The notes under the pieces were generated by a model. It searched no databases, was not told the DNA's origin, and saw nothing but the letters and a program-made list of their open reading frames with translations. This document shows positions 31,555-40,703 of a stretch of 64,000 nucleotides of DNA, piece by piece (position 1 is the first letter of the stretch; the number at the start of each line of letters is the position of its first letter). Source of the DNA: Deltaproteobacteria bacterium. Its GTDB lineage: Bacteria > Myxococcota_A > UBA796 > GCA-2862545. The stretch lies in the NCBI GenBank assembly GCA_006226595.1, contig SBGP01000066.1, forward strand, positions 1-64,000. The letters are read 5' to 3'. Made by a program: the position numbers and the translations under genes.

Positions 31555-32318
31555 GCGTCCTCCAGGCCGGCGTCTCGCGCGAGCTTGCGGGTGGCGGGGT
31601 GGCGGTCGGCACTCGCGAGGGCCGCGGGATCGCAGCTCTCGACGACCTGTCCGCCGTCGACCACGGCGATCCGGTCCACGGACCAGGTGAGCAGGGGCAG
31701 ATCGTGGGACACGAGCACCACGGCGCACTCGGGGCCGACGCGATCGAGGAGAAGCTCGACGATCTCGGCCTTCAGTGACGCATCGAGGCCCGCGGTGAGC
31801 TCGTCGGCGACGACCAGGCGCGGCTTGGCGAGCAGCAGACGGGCGATGCCCGCGCGTCGCCGCTCGCCGCCGGAGAGCTCGTGAGCCCGGGCGTGATCGC
31901 GACCGCGAAGTCCCACCGCCTCGAGCACCTCGGCGACCGCCTTGCCAGCACTCTCCTCGGGCCGGTGCAGGCGCGCGGACTCGCGCAGCAGTCGCGCGAG
32001 GGGCATGGTCGGGTGCAGCATGGCCCGCGGGCTCTGGAACAGCAGCTGGGCGTGGTGGCGCGAGGCGCGCCAGCGGCGGGCGGACCAGCCCGCGGTGTCT
32101 TCGCCGAGCAGGTGGACCTGGCCGCGGTCGTGGGGCACGAGGCCCAGCCCCGCGCGGATCAGGGTCGTCTTGCCGGCTCCAGAGGCGCCGATCAGGCCGA
32201 TGCGCTCGCCGGCCGCGACCGAGAGGCTGGCCCCGCGGAGCACGTCGTGCTGCGTAGGCCGCCAGGGAGGGCCGCTGCGGTAGGCGACGTGGAGATTGGC
32301 CAGCTGCCAGGCGCTCAT
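31551..32318 (-). CDS. oligopeptide-type ABC transporter ATPase (DppF/OppF-like)
   Basis: A 255-residue ATPase with Walker A GASGAGKTT, Q-loop LLFQSP, signature LSGGERRRAGIA, Walker B LVVADE followed by LTAGLD, and switch His in VSHD. The short adenine-recognition N-terminus and the gene order identify it as the second ATPase of an Opp/Dpp-type importer. It lacks an obvious C-terminal oligopeptide/dipeptide extension. ATG at 32318 overlaps the first ATPase stop (ATGA). It powers import across the inner membrane with the other ATPase and two permeases. Nickel or peptide substrates cannot be distinguished. Confidence 0.9.
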   Translation of the reverse strand: MSAWQLANLHVAYRSGPPWRPTQHDVLRGASLSVAAGERIGLIGASGAGKTTLIRAGLGLVPHDRGQVHLLGEDTAGWSARRWRASRHHAQLLFQSPRAMLHPTMPLARLLRESARLHRPEESAGKAVAEVLEAVGLRGRDHARAHELSGGERRRAGIARLLLAKPRLVVADELTAGLDASLKAEIVELLLDRVGPECAVVLVSHDLPLLTWSVDRIAVVDGGQVVESCDPAALASADRHPATRKLARDAGLEDA

Positions 32319-33109
32319 CGCACTCTCCCACCAGCGATGCGACGGGTGGCGTCGACCAGCTTTCGGGCAGCAGGGCTCGAGACCTCGCCGGAGTCGAGCA
32401 CATCCGGCGTCGTGCTCTCGACCACCCGTCCTTCCGACATCACCAGCACCCGATCGGCAAGGCCTCGGGTGGCGCGCAGGTCGTGGGTGATCCACAGGAT
32501 GCCCACGCCCTCGTCGGCGAGGTGACGCAGCTCGCGCAGCAGCGGGCGACGAACCGCGGGGTCGAGGCCAGTGGTCGGCTCATCAGCGAGGAGGAAGCGG
32601 CTGCCGCGGGCCAGGGCTTGCGCGATGACCACCCGCTGGGCCATGCCTCCAGACAGCTCGTGCGGGTATCGCCCGGCCACGCTCGGCTGGAGCCCGGCCT
32701 TGTCGAGCCAGGGCAGGGGGCCGTCGTCCCGCCCGGCCAGGCGTGCGGTGTGGCCGACCTGGCGTCCGACCGTGCGCAGCGGGTCGAGCGCGCGGCCCGC
32801 GTCCTGGGGCAGGTAGCCGACGACCGCGCCGCGAATGCCCTCGAACGCGCGCTTCCGGGCACGGAAGTCTCCGGACATCGGCGGCTGGTACGACCGGTCG
32901 CCCACCGTGATCTCCAGCGTGCCTCGGGTGACTCCCGGGTCGATCTCGACGAGTCCGAGCATCGCGCGGGCGGTCAGGCTCTTGCCCGAACCCGAAGCGC
33001 CGACCAGCGCGCAGATCTCGCCCGCGGCGAGCAGCAGGTCGACGCTATGCACGAGTACCTCGGCGCCGGCGCGGACCTCGAGCCCCGAGAGCGTGAGCAC
33101 GTCACCCAT
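32315..33109 (-). CDS. oligopeptide-type ABC transporter ATPase (DppD/OppD-like)
   Basis: A 264-residue ATPase: Walker A GASGSGKSL, a Q-loop region with GYLPQDAG, signature ELSGGMAQRVVIAQAL, Walker B FLLADEPTTGLD and ITHD. The helical domain after the Q-loop (ALDPLRTVGRQVGH) matches DppD/OppD. ATG at 33109 lies 8 bases inside the end of the permease gene, so translation is coupled. Both nucleotide-binding sites of the heterodimer appear intact. Confidence 0.9.
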   Translation of the reverse strand: MGDVLTLSGLEVRAGAEVLVHSVDLLLAAGEICALVGASGSGKSLTARAMLGLVEIDPGVTRGTLEITVGDRSYQPPMSGDFRARKRAFEGIRGAVVGYLPQDAGRALDPLRTVGRQVGHTARLAGRDDGPLPWLDKAGLQPSVAGRYPHELSGGMAQRVVIAQALARGSRFLLADEPTTGLDPAVRRPLLRELRHLADEGVGILWITHDLRATRGLADRVLVMSEGRVVESTTPDVLDSGEVSSPAARKLVDATRRIAGGRVR

Positions 33110-33890
33110 GCTCAACCTCCCCGAGGCTCTCGCTCGCCCAGTCGGTGAGCGCCAGCGTGGCCCACAGCGCGATGCCGGGCGCGAGCAGGCCGGGATCGAC
33201 CAGCGAGCGACGGCCCCACTCGAAGACGAGCATGTTGCCCCACGAAGGGTGAGGCTCCTGCACGCCGAAGCCGCCGATGTAGGACAGCGTGGTCTCGAGC
33301 ACGAGGTAGAAGCCGAACAGCGCGAGCAGGTGTCGGCCGATGAGTCGCCCGCACGCGAACCACACGAGGTGCACCCACAGGATGCGACCGCCGGCGAGTC
33401 CGTGAGCCTGGCTCGCGAGGACGTACTCTTCGCCGCGAAGCCGCTCGATGCGCTCATACACGGCCTCTCCGAGCAGGGGCACGTAGGAGGCACCCACCGC
33501 CAGGGCCAGCGTGGTCGGGCTGTCTCCGTAGATCGAGAGCACGAGCAACACGAGCACGAAGCGAGGGATGGCGGCCAGCGAAGTGAACGCGAAGCGCGTC
33601 GCGGACCCGAGCACGCCGCCCCGGTACGCGCTGACCGCGGCGGTGGGCACGGCGAGCACGAGGGCGACGGCGCAGGCGAGCAGGCCGGGACCCGCGAAGG
33701 CAGAGGTCGCGAGCTGCAGGCGGGCGAGCACGTCGCGACCCAGGTGATCGGTCCCCAGCGGATGCCCGGGAGATGGCCCGAGCCCCGCCTCGGTCGGGAT
33801 CACGGTCATCGCGCGCTCCCAGTCGCCGAAAGGGGCGACGAGGCCGATGCACACGACCACGGCGAGCAGGACCCAGGCGACGCGGCTCAT
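33102..33890 (-). CDS. oligopeptide-type ABC transporter permease (DppC-like)
   Basis: A 262-residue inner-membrane permease. The start has one membrane helix, then HPLGTDHLGRDVLARL, the family's hallmark before the transmembrane domain. The EAA-type coupling loop is visible around ASQAHGLAGGRILWVHLV, and about five further helices follow. It is somewhat shorter than E. coli DppC. ATG at 33890 overlaps the previous permease stop (ATGA). Confidence 0.9.
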   Translation of the reverse strand: MSRVAWVLLAVVVCIGLVAPFGDWERAMTVIPTEAGLGPSPGHPLGTDHLGRDVLARLQLATSAFAGPGLLACAVALVLAVPTAAVSAYRGGVLGSATRFAFTSLAAIPRFVLVLLVLSIYGDSPTTLALAVGASYVPLLGEAVYERIERLRGEEYVLASQAHGLAGGRILWVHLVWFACGRLIGRHLLALFGFYLVLETTLSYIGGFGVQEPHPSWGNMLVFEWGRRSLVDPGLLAPGIALWATLALTDWASESLGEVEHG

Positions 33891-34822
33891 GCCTGGCTCC
33901 GCAGGCGAGGATCGATGCCGACGCGAAGGGCGTCCGCGGCGAGTCGCGCCGCGCACACGGTGGTGGCGGCCATGAGCGTGATGCCGAGGGCGACCGGGAC
34001 GTCGCGGAGCAGGGCTGCCTGCCACAGGATGGCGCCCGCGCCGTTGATGAGCAGGACCTTCTCGACCACCACGAGCCCGCCGAGCAGAAAGCCGGTCCGG
34101 GCCGCGGCGAGGCTCGCGAGCGGCAGGGTCAGGTGACGCGCCACGAGCAGGAAGGTCGGCTCGCCGCGTGCGCGCGCCGCATCGACGAAGCCTGAGCGCC
34201 GGATGGAGATCAGCGCCTGCTCAGCTTCTCGGTGCATGTCGGCCAGCGCGCCGGATCCGACTGCGAGCAGCACGACCGCGAGTGCGGTGCGCATGGCCGA
34301 GGCCTCACCAGGAAGCGCGAACCACGCTGGGCGCGCGATGGTGCCCGCCTCCATGAGGCTCCACGTCACCTCGTTCAGCCCGTGGATGCACAGGTGAGCG
34401 AGCAGGAACACGGGTGCGACGGACAGGGTGCGCACGAGCCGGGAGGTGTGCTGGCGGCGCCCACGGGTGAACGCCGCGAGTCCCGCACTCCACGCGAGAG
34501 CGAGCACGAGCGAGGCAATGAGCAGCGCGAAGGAGTTGAGCGCCGGCTGCGCGAGCACCTCGGTGACCGGCGTGCCCGGGCGGTAGGAGAGCGAGGTGCC
34601 GAGCTCGCCGGTCGCCGCGCGCCCGAGGTTGGTGACGACCCGCATCCACACGGGCTGATCGAGACCCCACTCCGCTTCGAGCTGTGGTCGCAGCTCCGCC
34701 CCGTTGGGCAGCAGGTCGATGGGATCGCCCGGCGCCGCCCACAGCAGCAGCTGGACAGCCGTGGCCGCCGCGACGAGGCTGCTGACGGTGAGCACCGCCC
34801 GTCCGAGCAGCGTGCGGAGCAT
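33887..34822 (-). CDS. oligopeptide-type ABC transporter permease (DppB-like)
   Basis: A 311-residue inner-membrane permease of the DppB/OppB group. It opens with an N-terminal helix (RAVLTVSSLVAAATAVQLLLW), then the periplasmic segment with WGLDQPVWMRV and GELGTSLSYRPGTPV, typical of DppB. Several helices and the coupling loop RGEPTFLLVARHLTLPLA follow. ATG at 34822 starts 29 bases after the binding-protein stop codon; the ribosome site is weak. With DppC it forms the membrane channel. Confidence 0.9.
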   Translation of the reverse strand: MLRTLLGRAVLTVSSLVAAATAVQLLLWAAPGDPIDLLPNGAELRPQLEAEWGLDQPVWMRVVTNLGRAATGELGTSLSYRPGTPVTEVLAQPALNSFALLIASLVLALAWSAGLAAFTRGRRQHTSRLVRTLSVAPVFLLAHLCIHGLNEVTWSLMEAGTIARPAWFALPGEASAMRTALAVVLLAVGSGALADMHREAEQALISIRRSGFVDAARARGEPTFLLVARHLTLPLASLAAARTGFLLGGLVVVEKVLLINGAGAILWQAALLRDVPVALGITLMAATTVCAARLAADALRVGIDPRLRSQA

Positions 34823-34851
34823 GCCCCGCAGCGCCGAGCCCTTGGTGTTGG

Positions 34852-36369
34852 CTACTTGAGCTCCCACTCCCTCGACCAGGTGAAGAAGTAGAAGGGATGG
34901 ATGACGACCTTGCGAACCCGCCGGGAGATGGCGGAGTAGCTGTCGAGGGTCCACAGGAAGATCATCGGGTGGTCGTCGGCGACCTTGGCGTGCACCTCGC
35001 GGAGCAGCGCCTTCTTCGCCTGGGGATCCGAGGTGTCCTTGGCCTGGTCGAGCAGCGCGTCGACCTCGGCGTTGGCGTAGTGGCCGAAGTTGAACTTGCC
35101 CTCGGAGTGGAACTGCTCGGTCACGTCCTCGCTGCGGTCGAAGGACCACTGGGAGAGCACCGCGTCGAAGTCGCGCTCGCGCCACACCTTGGCCTTCCAC
35201 TCGGCGGTGCCGAGGAAGGTGGGCTCGACCTTGATGCCCTGGCTCTGGAGCTGCGACTGCAGGGCGATGACGACGTCCTGGGCCGTCTCCAGGTTCTCCT
35301 GGGCGGTGAGCTTGAGGGTCAGCGGCTTTCCGTCCCGACTCCAGTAGTCTCCGCTCTTCGCGAAGCCCGCGGCGGTGAGCAGCTCGGCCGCCTTGCGCGC
35401 ATCCGGCTTCGGCCGCTTGACCTCGTGGTTGTAGTACGGGGACGAGGTGACGAACGGGCCGCTGACGACCTCGCCGGTACCGATCGGAGCCAGCAGGGCG
35501 TCGATGTCGACGAGCAGGGTCAGGGCCTCGCGCACGCGCTCGTCATCGAAGGGGGCGCGGTTGTTCTGGAAGCCGACGTACCACCACGAGTTCGTCTGGT
35601 AGGGGTACAGCTCGACCTTGCGGTCTGCCTGCAGCGTGGCGAGGTCGCGGGGAAGCACGCGAACGAGCGCCTCGAGGCTCTCGTAGAGCAGGAGCTTCGA
35701 CTGGTAGTTCTTGTCGGCGACCTCACGCATGGTGATCTCGTCGATGCGCGTGCTGTCGTGGTACTGGTCGAACTTCGCGAGCGTGATCGAGTTGTCGTCG
35801 TTGAAGCGCTTCACCCGGTACGGTCCCGTGCCGATGGGCTGGGTGCGGAACGCATCCGACCGCTTCACCGCGGTGCCTTCGAAGCGATGGGCAGGCAGCA
35901 CCTTGAAGTGCAGCTTGTCCTCGGGGGCGTACTCCTCGCGCTCGAAGGTGAGCTTCACGGTGAGGTCGTCGATGACCTCGACCTCCTGGATGAACTGCAC
36001 ACGTCCGCGCTCGGTGGAGGCGGTGGACTCCTCCTTCATCGCGGCGACGGTGAACGCGACGTCCTCCGCGGTGAACGACTCGCCGTCCTGCCACGTCACC
36101 CCAGGCTTGAGGCGAACGACGGCGGACATGCGGTCCTCGGCGAGGTCGAGGCCGGTCGCGAGGCGTGGAGTGCTCGACAGCTTGGCGTCGTCGGTGAACA
36201 GCCCCTCGAACACGAGCTCGGCAAGGCGTGCCTCGCTCATCGTCGTGGTGAACAGCGGGTTCACGATCGGCGGCGCGCGGTCCTCGGCGTAGCGCAGGGG
36301 CTCGGCGGTGGTGGCACCTGCGAGGAGCAGGGCACCACCGAGCATCCAGGGCATGAGGTGACGACGCAT
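34852..36369 (-). CDS. oligopeptide-type substrate-binding protein
   Basis: A 505-residue periplasmic family 5 solute-binding protein (OppA/DppA type). A signal peptide (MRRHLMPWMLGGALLLAGA) precedes motifs typical of the family: PLRYAEDRAPPIVNPLF, FEGLFTDD, VTWQDGESFTAEDVAFT, then IGTGPYRV and NSWWYVGFQNNRAPFDD. No lipobox Cys is visible, so it is likely soluble or tethered by the signal peptide. It starts 3 bases after the lipoprotein stop. The pocket residues that would tell peptide from nickel or opine cannot be read by eye. Confidence 0.92.
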   Translation of the reverse strand: MRRHLMPWMLGGALLLAGATTAEPLRYAEDRAPPIVNPLFTTTMSEARLAELVFEGLFTDDAKLSSTPRLATGLDLAEDRMSAVVRLKPGVTWQDGESFTAEDVAFTVAAMKEESTASTERGRVQFIQEVEVIDDLTVKLTFEREEYAPEDKLHFKVLPAHRFEGTAVKRSDAFRTQPIGTGPYRVKRFNDDNSITLAKFDQYHDSTRIDEITMREVADKNYQSKLLLYESLEALVRVLPRDLATLQADRKVELYPYQTNSWWYVGFQNNRAPFDDERVREALTLLVDIDALLAPIGTGEVVSGPFVTSSPYYNHEVKRPKPDARKAAELLTAAGFAKSGDYWSRDGKPLTLKLTAQENLETAQDVVIALQSQLQSQGIKVEPTFLGTAEWKAKVWRERDFDAVLSQWSFDRSEDVTEQFHSEGKFNFGHYANAEVDALLDQAKDTSDPQAKKALLREVHAKVADDHPMIFLWTLDSYSAISRRVRKVVIHPFYFFTWSREWELK

Positions 36370-36372
36370 CGG

Positions 36373-37572
36373 TCAGTTCTCCTTGCTGTCGCCCGTCCGC
36401 GTCAAGCCGCGGAGGACCGTGAGATCACCGAGCCGCTCGCGCAGGCCGAGAATCTCGGGAAAGGGTTCGGACAGCGGGTGAAGGGCATCGAGTGCTTCGC
36501 GCTCGCGGCCGGCGCCGAAGCGGGCGGCGGCGAGCAGGGCGAACAGGCGAGGGGAGTTGGCCGGGCCGACGTCGCGGGCGGTGACGTCGCGGGCTGCCTC
36601 GAGCAGGGCGAGGGCTTCGAGGGCCTCGCCTTCTTCGAGGGCCCATGTGGCGCGTGCGAGCAACCACTCCTGGCGAAAGCGGGCGAACAAGCCGAGCTCA
36701 CCCTGCAGGGTGGCGCCTTCGGCGGGGGCTTCGATGGCCAGGCGTTCTCGCCAGGTGTCGAGGGCCTCGTCGAGCGCGCGGACCTCGGCGCGGGCGGCAT
36801 CGGGGTCGCCCGGCACACGGTCGGGAAGGCCCAGCGCCCGCGTGGCCGGGGACATCGCGGCAAACGAGCCGGGGGAGCGCTCGGCGTCGAGGGTGCGACG
36901 CAAGTCGGTGCGATCGAGCCAGGCGGCGAACAGGGTCGACTCGAGCTCGCCGTCGGCCCAGGCGCTCGCCTCGGACCAGCGTGTGGCGTCGAGGTCCACG
37001 AGGGCTCGCTGGTCCCAGACGTGGGCGAGGCTCGTGTGCAGGCACGGGTCGAACCAGGTGTGTGCCGCTGGTTCGCTGCTTCGCTGAACGGGGCGGCTGG
37101 CCTGCTCGAGCAGGGCCGTCGGGTCCGCCGACTCCCGGGCAGCGCGGTGTGCGGACAAGCGCTCGCCGAGAGCATCGGCACCGGCGAGGTCCTCGCAGGC
37201 GTTCGCGGCGGCGAGGTGCGCCGGCGCCTCGGCATCCGCACCGCCCGGGCGCTTGGCAGACTCGGTGTGGTACGCGCGCTCGACCTCGACGTGCAGGCTG
37301 CCGAGCACCTCGTGGACGCGTCCCAGCTCCCATGCGGCGCGGGCGCGGGCACGTCGTACCGCCGGGTTGGGGCCGTCGAAGGCGTCGTACGCGGTGGTTG
37401 CGTCGTGGGCGTGCAGGGCGACCCAGCCCTCGCGCGGCGTCTGCACGAGGAGCTGCTCGAAGCGGGCTGGCTCGCGGATCACGGCCTCGAGCCAGCTCTC
37501 GGGCAGCGTCGGACCCGTGGCCTCGGGGGCGCTACCGCACCCGACGAGAAGCAGGACGGCGAGAAGGCGCAT
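36373..37572 (-). CDS. helical lipoprotein, unknown function
   Basis: A 399-residue lipoprotein with lipobox LLLVGCG and a long Ala/Glu/Leu-rich helical body resembling TPR/SEL1-type solenoids (for example ARARAAWELGRVHEVLGSL and WALEEGEALEALALLEAARD). No catalytic motif is seen. ATG at 37572 overlaps the previous stop by one base (TGATG) with GAAGG upstream; GTG at 37575 is the alternative. It sits between a carboxypeptidase-regulatory-like protein and the ABC binding protein, so it may be an accessory of the transporter. Confidence 0.7.
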   Translation of the reverse strand: MRLLAVLLLVGCGSAPEATGPTLPESWLEAVIREPARFEQLLVQTPREGWVALHAHDATTAYDAFDGPNPAVRRARARAAWELGRVHEVLGSLHVEVERAYHTESAKRPGGADAEAPAHLAAANACEDLAGADALGERLSAHRAARESADPTALLEQASRPVQRSSEPAAHTWFDPCLHTSLAHVWDQRALVDLDATRWSEASAWADGELESTLFAAWLDRTDLRRTLDAERSPGSFAAMSPATRALGLPDRVPGDPDAARAEVRALDEALDTWRERLAIEAPAEGATLQGELGLFARFRQEWLLARATWALEEGEALEALALLEAARDVTARDVGPANSPRLFALLAAARFGAGREREALDALHPLSEPFPEILGLRERLGDLTVLRGLTRTGDSKEN

Positions 37573-38000
37573 CACTGCCCTTCGTAGGAGACACCGGTGG
37601 AGTCGGCACGGTCCGTGTACAGGTTCGGATCGAGCGGGGTCTCGTCCTCGCGCAGCTCGACGCTCTCTTCGACCAGAGGCGTGAGGTCGAGCACGAGCGG
37701 GCCCTTGCGGTAGTCGATGGTCAGCGTGTGCACGTGGTAGCCGGGCTTGTAGATCTCCAGCGTGTACACGGTCTTCTTCGACATCTTCGTGCGCGAGCCG
37801 TCTTCCTTGCGCAGGTAGTCGATGAGGAAGCGCCCCTCACGGTCGGTGACCAGCTCGACGAAGCCGGGCTCGAGGCTGACGATGGCGCGGTCGACGGGCT
37901 CGCCGTTCCGCGTGAGCACCTGGCCTTCGATGAAGTGGCGCCCAGCGAGGGCGGGCGTCGCGAGGAACAGGAACAGCGATGCGATGGCGGTCGTGCGCAT
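37572..38000 (-). CDS. secreted carboxypeptidase-regulatory-like (CarboxypepD_reg) protein
   Basis: A 142-residue exported protein. The signal peptide ends at ATPALA, followed by a beta-sandwich with the pattern of the carboxypeptidase regulatory-like family: IEGQVLTRNGEPVDRAIVSL, then TDREGRFLIDYL and YKPGYHVHTLTIDY. Such domains occur as N-terminal modules of TonB receptors and as free periplasmic proteins; they bind or stabilise partners. The start overlaps the pseudokinase stop by one base (TAATG), so it is co-translated with that membrane protein. Confidence 0.78.
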   Translation of the reverse strand: MRTTAIASLFLFLATPALAGRHFIEGQVLTRNGEPVDRAIVSLEPGFVELVTDREGRFLIDYLRKEDGSRTKMSKKTVYTLEIYKPGYHVHTLTIDYRKGPLVLDLTPLVEESVELREDETPLDPNLYTDRADSTGVSYEGQ

Positions 38001-40645
38001 TACTCGAGCCTCGCGCGGGCGTCGGTGAGCTTGGCGAGCTCCTCGTCGGCGTAGGCCACGAGGTCCGCGCGGGTCTCGGTCTCGACGTGGCGACGGTAGC
38101 GGTCCCAGGCGTCGATGGCCCGAGTGAGGTGATCGAGCTCGTCGGGCTCGGCGTAGAACAGCCCCTGGTGGGCACGGGCCTGCGCCTCGTAGATCATCGC
38201 CTTCTTCGCGAAGATCAGCTCGGAGGGGATGCGAGCCCAGTACCGCTCGGCGCGGTTGGCCTGCTCCAGGGCCCGGAGGTAGTCCTTCGACCGGATGGCG
38301 AGCTCGGCGTCCTCGATGAGGTACACGGGGTTGTAGGTGTTCTCGGTGAGCGCGAACAGCGCATCGAGCTGCGCGCGGCGCTCCCGCGTGTCGCCCTTGG
38401 CGCGGGCGTTGTCGTAGAGCAGCGTGCGCGCCCGGGTGTAGTCCTGGGAAGACGCCGGGACCGAGCTCAGCGCGGCGCGCTGCCCGGCGTCGAGATCGCC
38501 GCGGGCGGCCAGGGTGGAGGCCCGGTCCCAGCTCGTCGGATCGTCGAGGGTGAACGGCGCGCTGATCGCGGCGGCCTCAGCGACGGTCGGCTCCTCGTCA
38601 CGGGGCTCGGGCTCCGGCGGCGCGAGCTCCATCGGCTCGGGCTCGCTGATCGCGATCGGCTCGGGCTCGTAGCTTGGCTCGGGCTCGTAGCTCGGCTCGG
38701 GCTCGTAGCTCGGTTCCGGGGCGACGTAGGTGGGCTCGGGACGCGGGGATGGCGCAGGCCGTGGCGCGGTCGCGAACGACGGGGCCGGCGACGGGCGCGG
38801 CGCGGGACGCGGAGCGGCAGCCGCCGGACGCGGAGAGGGCGCGGGACGCGGGGAGGGCTTTGTGGCCGCCGGCTTCGGGGCCGGGGCTGGCTCGTCCACC
38901 CGGCGAAGCGGGGGCTCTTCATCGACCACCGGCTCGGGGTCGAGGACGACCTCGGCGACCGTGGGTGCAGGCTGGTCGCCACCGGAGAGCAGGAAGGCGC
39001 CGAGACCGCCGCCACCGCACACCACCAGCAGCACGACCACCGCCAGACCGGCACCGATCATCGCGCCCATGCCGGCGTTGCTGCCGGGATCGGTGAATTC
39101 CTGGTTCGGATCGAAGTCGGGCTTCGGCGGCGGAGTGGGCTTGTTCGCAGAGCGCGACACCGGCTTCGGCGTGCGCTGGGCCAGCGACGTCGGCTTCGCG
39201 GGGGTCTGCGGCGGGTCGGGCGGGACGACGGCACCCGGCTTCGGTAGCGGCGGGTAGGGCTCCTGGTCGGGGGCATCCCCCGGAAGCGGAGCGGCGCGCA
39301 GCGAGGACTTGAGGGCCGGCTCGGGCATCGACCGGTCCGAGCCCGCGTCCGGTCGCTGGATCCAGCCGGTGTCGTCGGCGGCGGGGGGCGTGTTGCGCTC
39401 CCACTGCGTGCCCGTGGGTTCTTCGCCGATCGGCGGGGTGGGGCCGTTGCGCTCCCACGCGGTGGCGTCGGTCGTGTCGGTGTGCCGCTCGGGCTCTCCG
39501 AAGTCGCCGCCGAAGTCGTCGGGCAGACCGGTCGCCGGGGTCGGGCCGTTGCGCTCCCAGCGGGTCTGGTCGCCGGTGCGGTTGGCGTTCCAGTCGGTCT
39601 CTTCGGTCGACTCGCGGGGGACCTCTGGCGGCAGGTCGAGCAGGTCGCTGCGAACCACGGTCTCTTCTTCGTCGGGGTTCTCCGAGAAGCCCGAGTACGG
39701 GAAGTCCGCGGTCGCGAGGCGGGGCGTGTCGCTGTCGTCGAGGTCCAGCGGGATGTACGCCAGCGCCTGGCGCGCGTCTTCCTCGATGTCCGCGAAGCTG
39801 TATCCGGACATCAGGCCGCGCAGGTCCTCACGGAGCACGAAGGCGCGCTGATAGCGATGCTTCGGGTCGGCGGACAGCGTGCGGGCGAGCACCTTCTCGA
39901 GGCCCGGGATCAGGGCCTTCACCTCGGCGAGACGGTCGGCGACGTCGGCGCTGCGTACCGCCTGGAGCGTGGCGAGGGTCGAGCCCCGTGCGAACAGGCG
40001 GTGTCCCGTAAGGACCTCGAAGAGCAGGGTGCCGAGTGCGAAGAGGTCAGTCGCCGGCGTGCACGCGGCGTTCGCGTCGGTCTGCTCGGGAGCGAGGCCG
40101 CCGACGTCGAGGTCCTTGACCCCGGGGACCTGGGTCGGATGGGCGAGCAGTCCGTAGCCGCCGAGCCGCGCGCGCCCGCGATCGTCCACGCGGATCGACT
40201 CGGCGCGAAGCGCGAGGTGCAGGACGTTGGCGGCGCCGCTCTGCTTGCCCGGGCGTCCGTGCAGGGCCTCGAGCCCGTTGCACAGCTGGGTCGCGATGTG
40301 CAGGTACACGTTGGCGGGCAGCCGATGGCCCGTGGCCGCCCGGTCCCGCAGCTCGGCGAGGTCCGTGCCCTGGACGGACTCCTCGACCAGGAAACGCTCG
40401 TCGCCCTCGCGCTCGATGCCCACCACAGGCACCAGGGCCGGGTGCCGCAGCCCCTCGAGGTCGCCGAGGCGCGCATCGAGGTCGGCCGCACGTCGCGGGT
40501 CTCGCGTCAGGGCAGCTGGGATGCTGCGGGCGAGGATCTGCTTACCCGCCGGCTCGTCGAGGATGCCGGCGTAGAGTTCGCTGATGCCGTCTCCCCCGAG
40601 CTTGCGCATCAGGGTGAGGGGACCAATCTTGCGCGGGAGATGCAT
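38000..40645 (-). CDS. transmembrane pseudokinase with Pro-rich repeats and C-terminal helical domain
   Basis: An 881-residue protein. Residues about 7-290 have the Hanks-kinase fold but lack catalytic residues. The beta-3 Lys position appears as Arg40, HRD is replaced by HLA (143-145, catalytic Asp absent), and DFG by GYG (163-165). A long acidic/Pro-rich linker holds three copies of a WERN-containing repeat. One membrane helix lies at about 525-552. Outside it are PRPAP runs and four tandem PEPSYE-like units, then a helical, TPR-like C-terminal domain. It is likely a scaffold or signal-relay protein linking cytoplasm and periplasm. It heads the transporter operon; ATG at 40645 is 58 bases past the methyltransferase stop. 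Confidence 0.8.
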   Translation of the reverse strand: MHLPRKIGPLTLMRKLGGDGISELYAGILDEPAGKQILARSIPAALTRDPRRAADLDARLGDLEGLRHPALVPVVGIEREGDERFLVEESVQGTDLAELRDRAATGHRLPANVYLHIATQLCNGLEALHGRPGKQSGAANVLHLALRAESIRVDDRGRARLGGYGLLAHPTQVPGVKDLDVGGLAPEQTDANAACTPATDLFALGTLLFEVLTGHRLFARGSTLATLQAVRSADVADRLAEVKALIPGLEKVLARTLSADPKHRYQRAFVLREDLRGLMSGYSFADIEEDARQALAYIPLDLDDSDTPRLATADFPYSGFSENPDEEETVVRSDLLDLPPEVPRESTEETDWNANRTGDQTRWERNGPTPATGLPDDFGGDFGEPERHTDTTDATAWERNGPTPPIGEEPTGTQWERNTPPAADDTGWIQRPDAGSDRSMPEPALKSSLRAAPLPGDAPDQEPYPPLPKPGAVVPPDPPQTPAKPTSLAQRTPKPVSRSANKPTPPPKPDFDPNQEFTDPGSNAGMGAMIGAGLAVVVLLVVCGGGGLGAFLLSGGDQPAPTVAEVVLDPEPVVDEEPPLRRVDEPAPAPKPAATKPSPRPAPSPRPAAAAPRPAPRPSPAPSFATAPRPAPSPRPEPTYVAPEPSYEPEPSYEPEPSYEPEPIAISEPEPMELAPPEPEPRDEEPTVAEAAAISAPFTLDDPTSWDRASTLAARGDLDAGQRAALSSVPASSQDYTRARTLLYDNARAKGDTRERRAQLDALFALTENTYNPVYLIEDAELAIRSKDYLRALEQANRAERYWARIPSELIFAKKAMIYEAQARAHQGLFYAEPDELDHLTRAIDAWDRYRRHVETETRADLVAYADEELAKLTDARARLE

Positions 40646-40703
40646 GACCGGCGCATCCTAACGCAGCGGAGAGGTCGGTGACTGCTCGCTTGTCGCCTGT
40701 TTG

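Noticed and set aside
34897-37587. An 896-residue plus-strand frame over the transporter genes, and a 617-residue one at 12296-14149
   Set aside because: These are shadows of the substrate-binding protein/lipoprotein genes and of the acyl-CoA synthetase gene. The products are His/Val/Leu-rich low-complexity sequence without domains.
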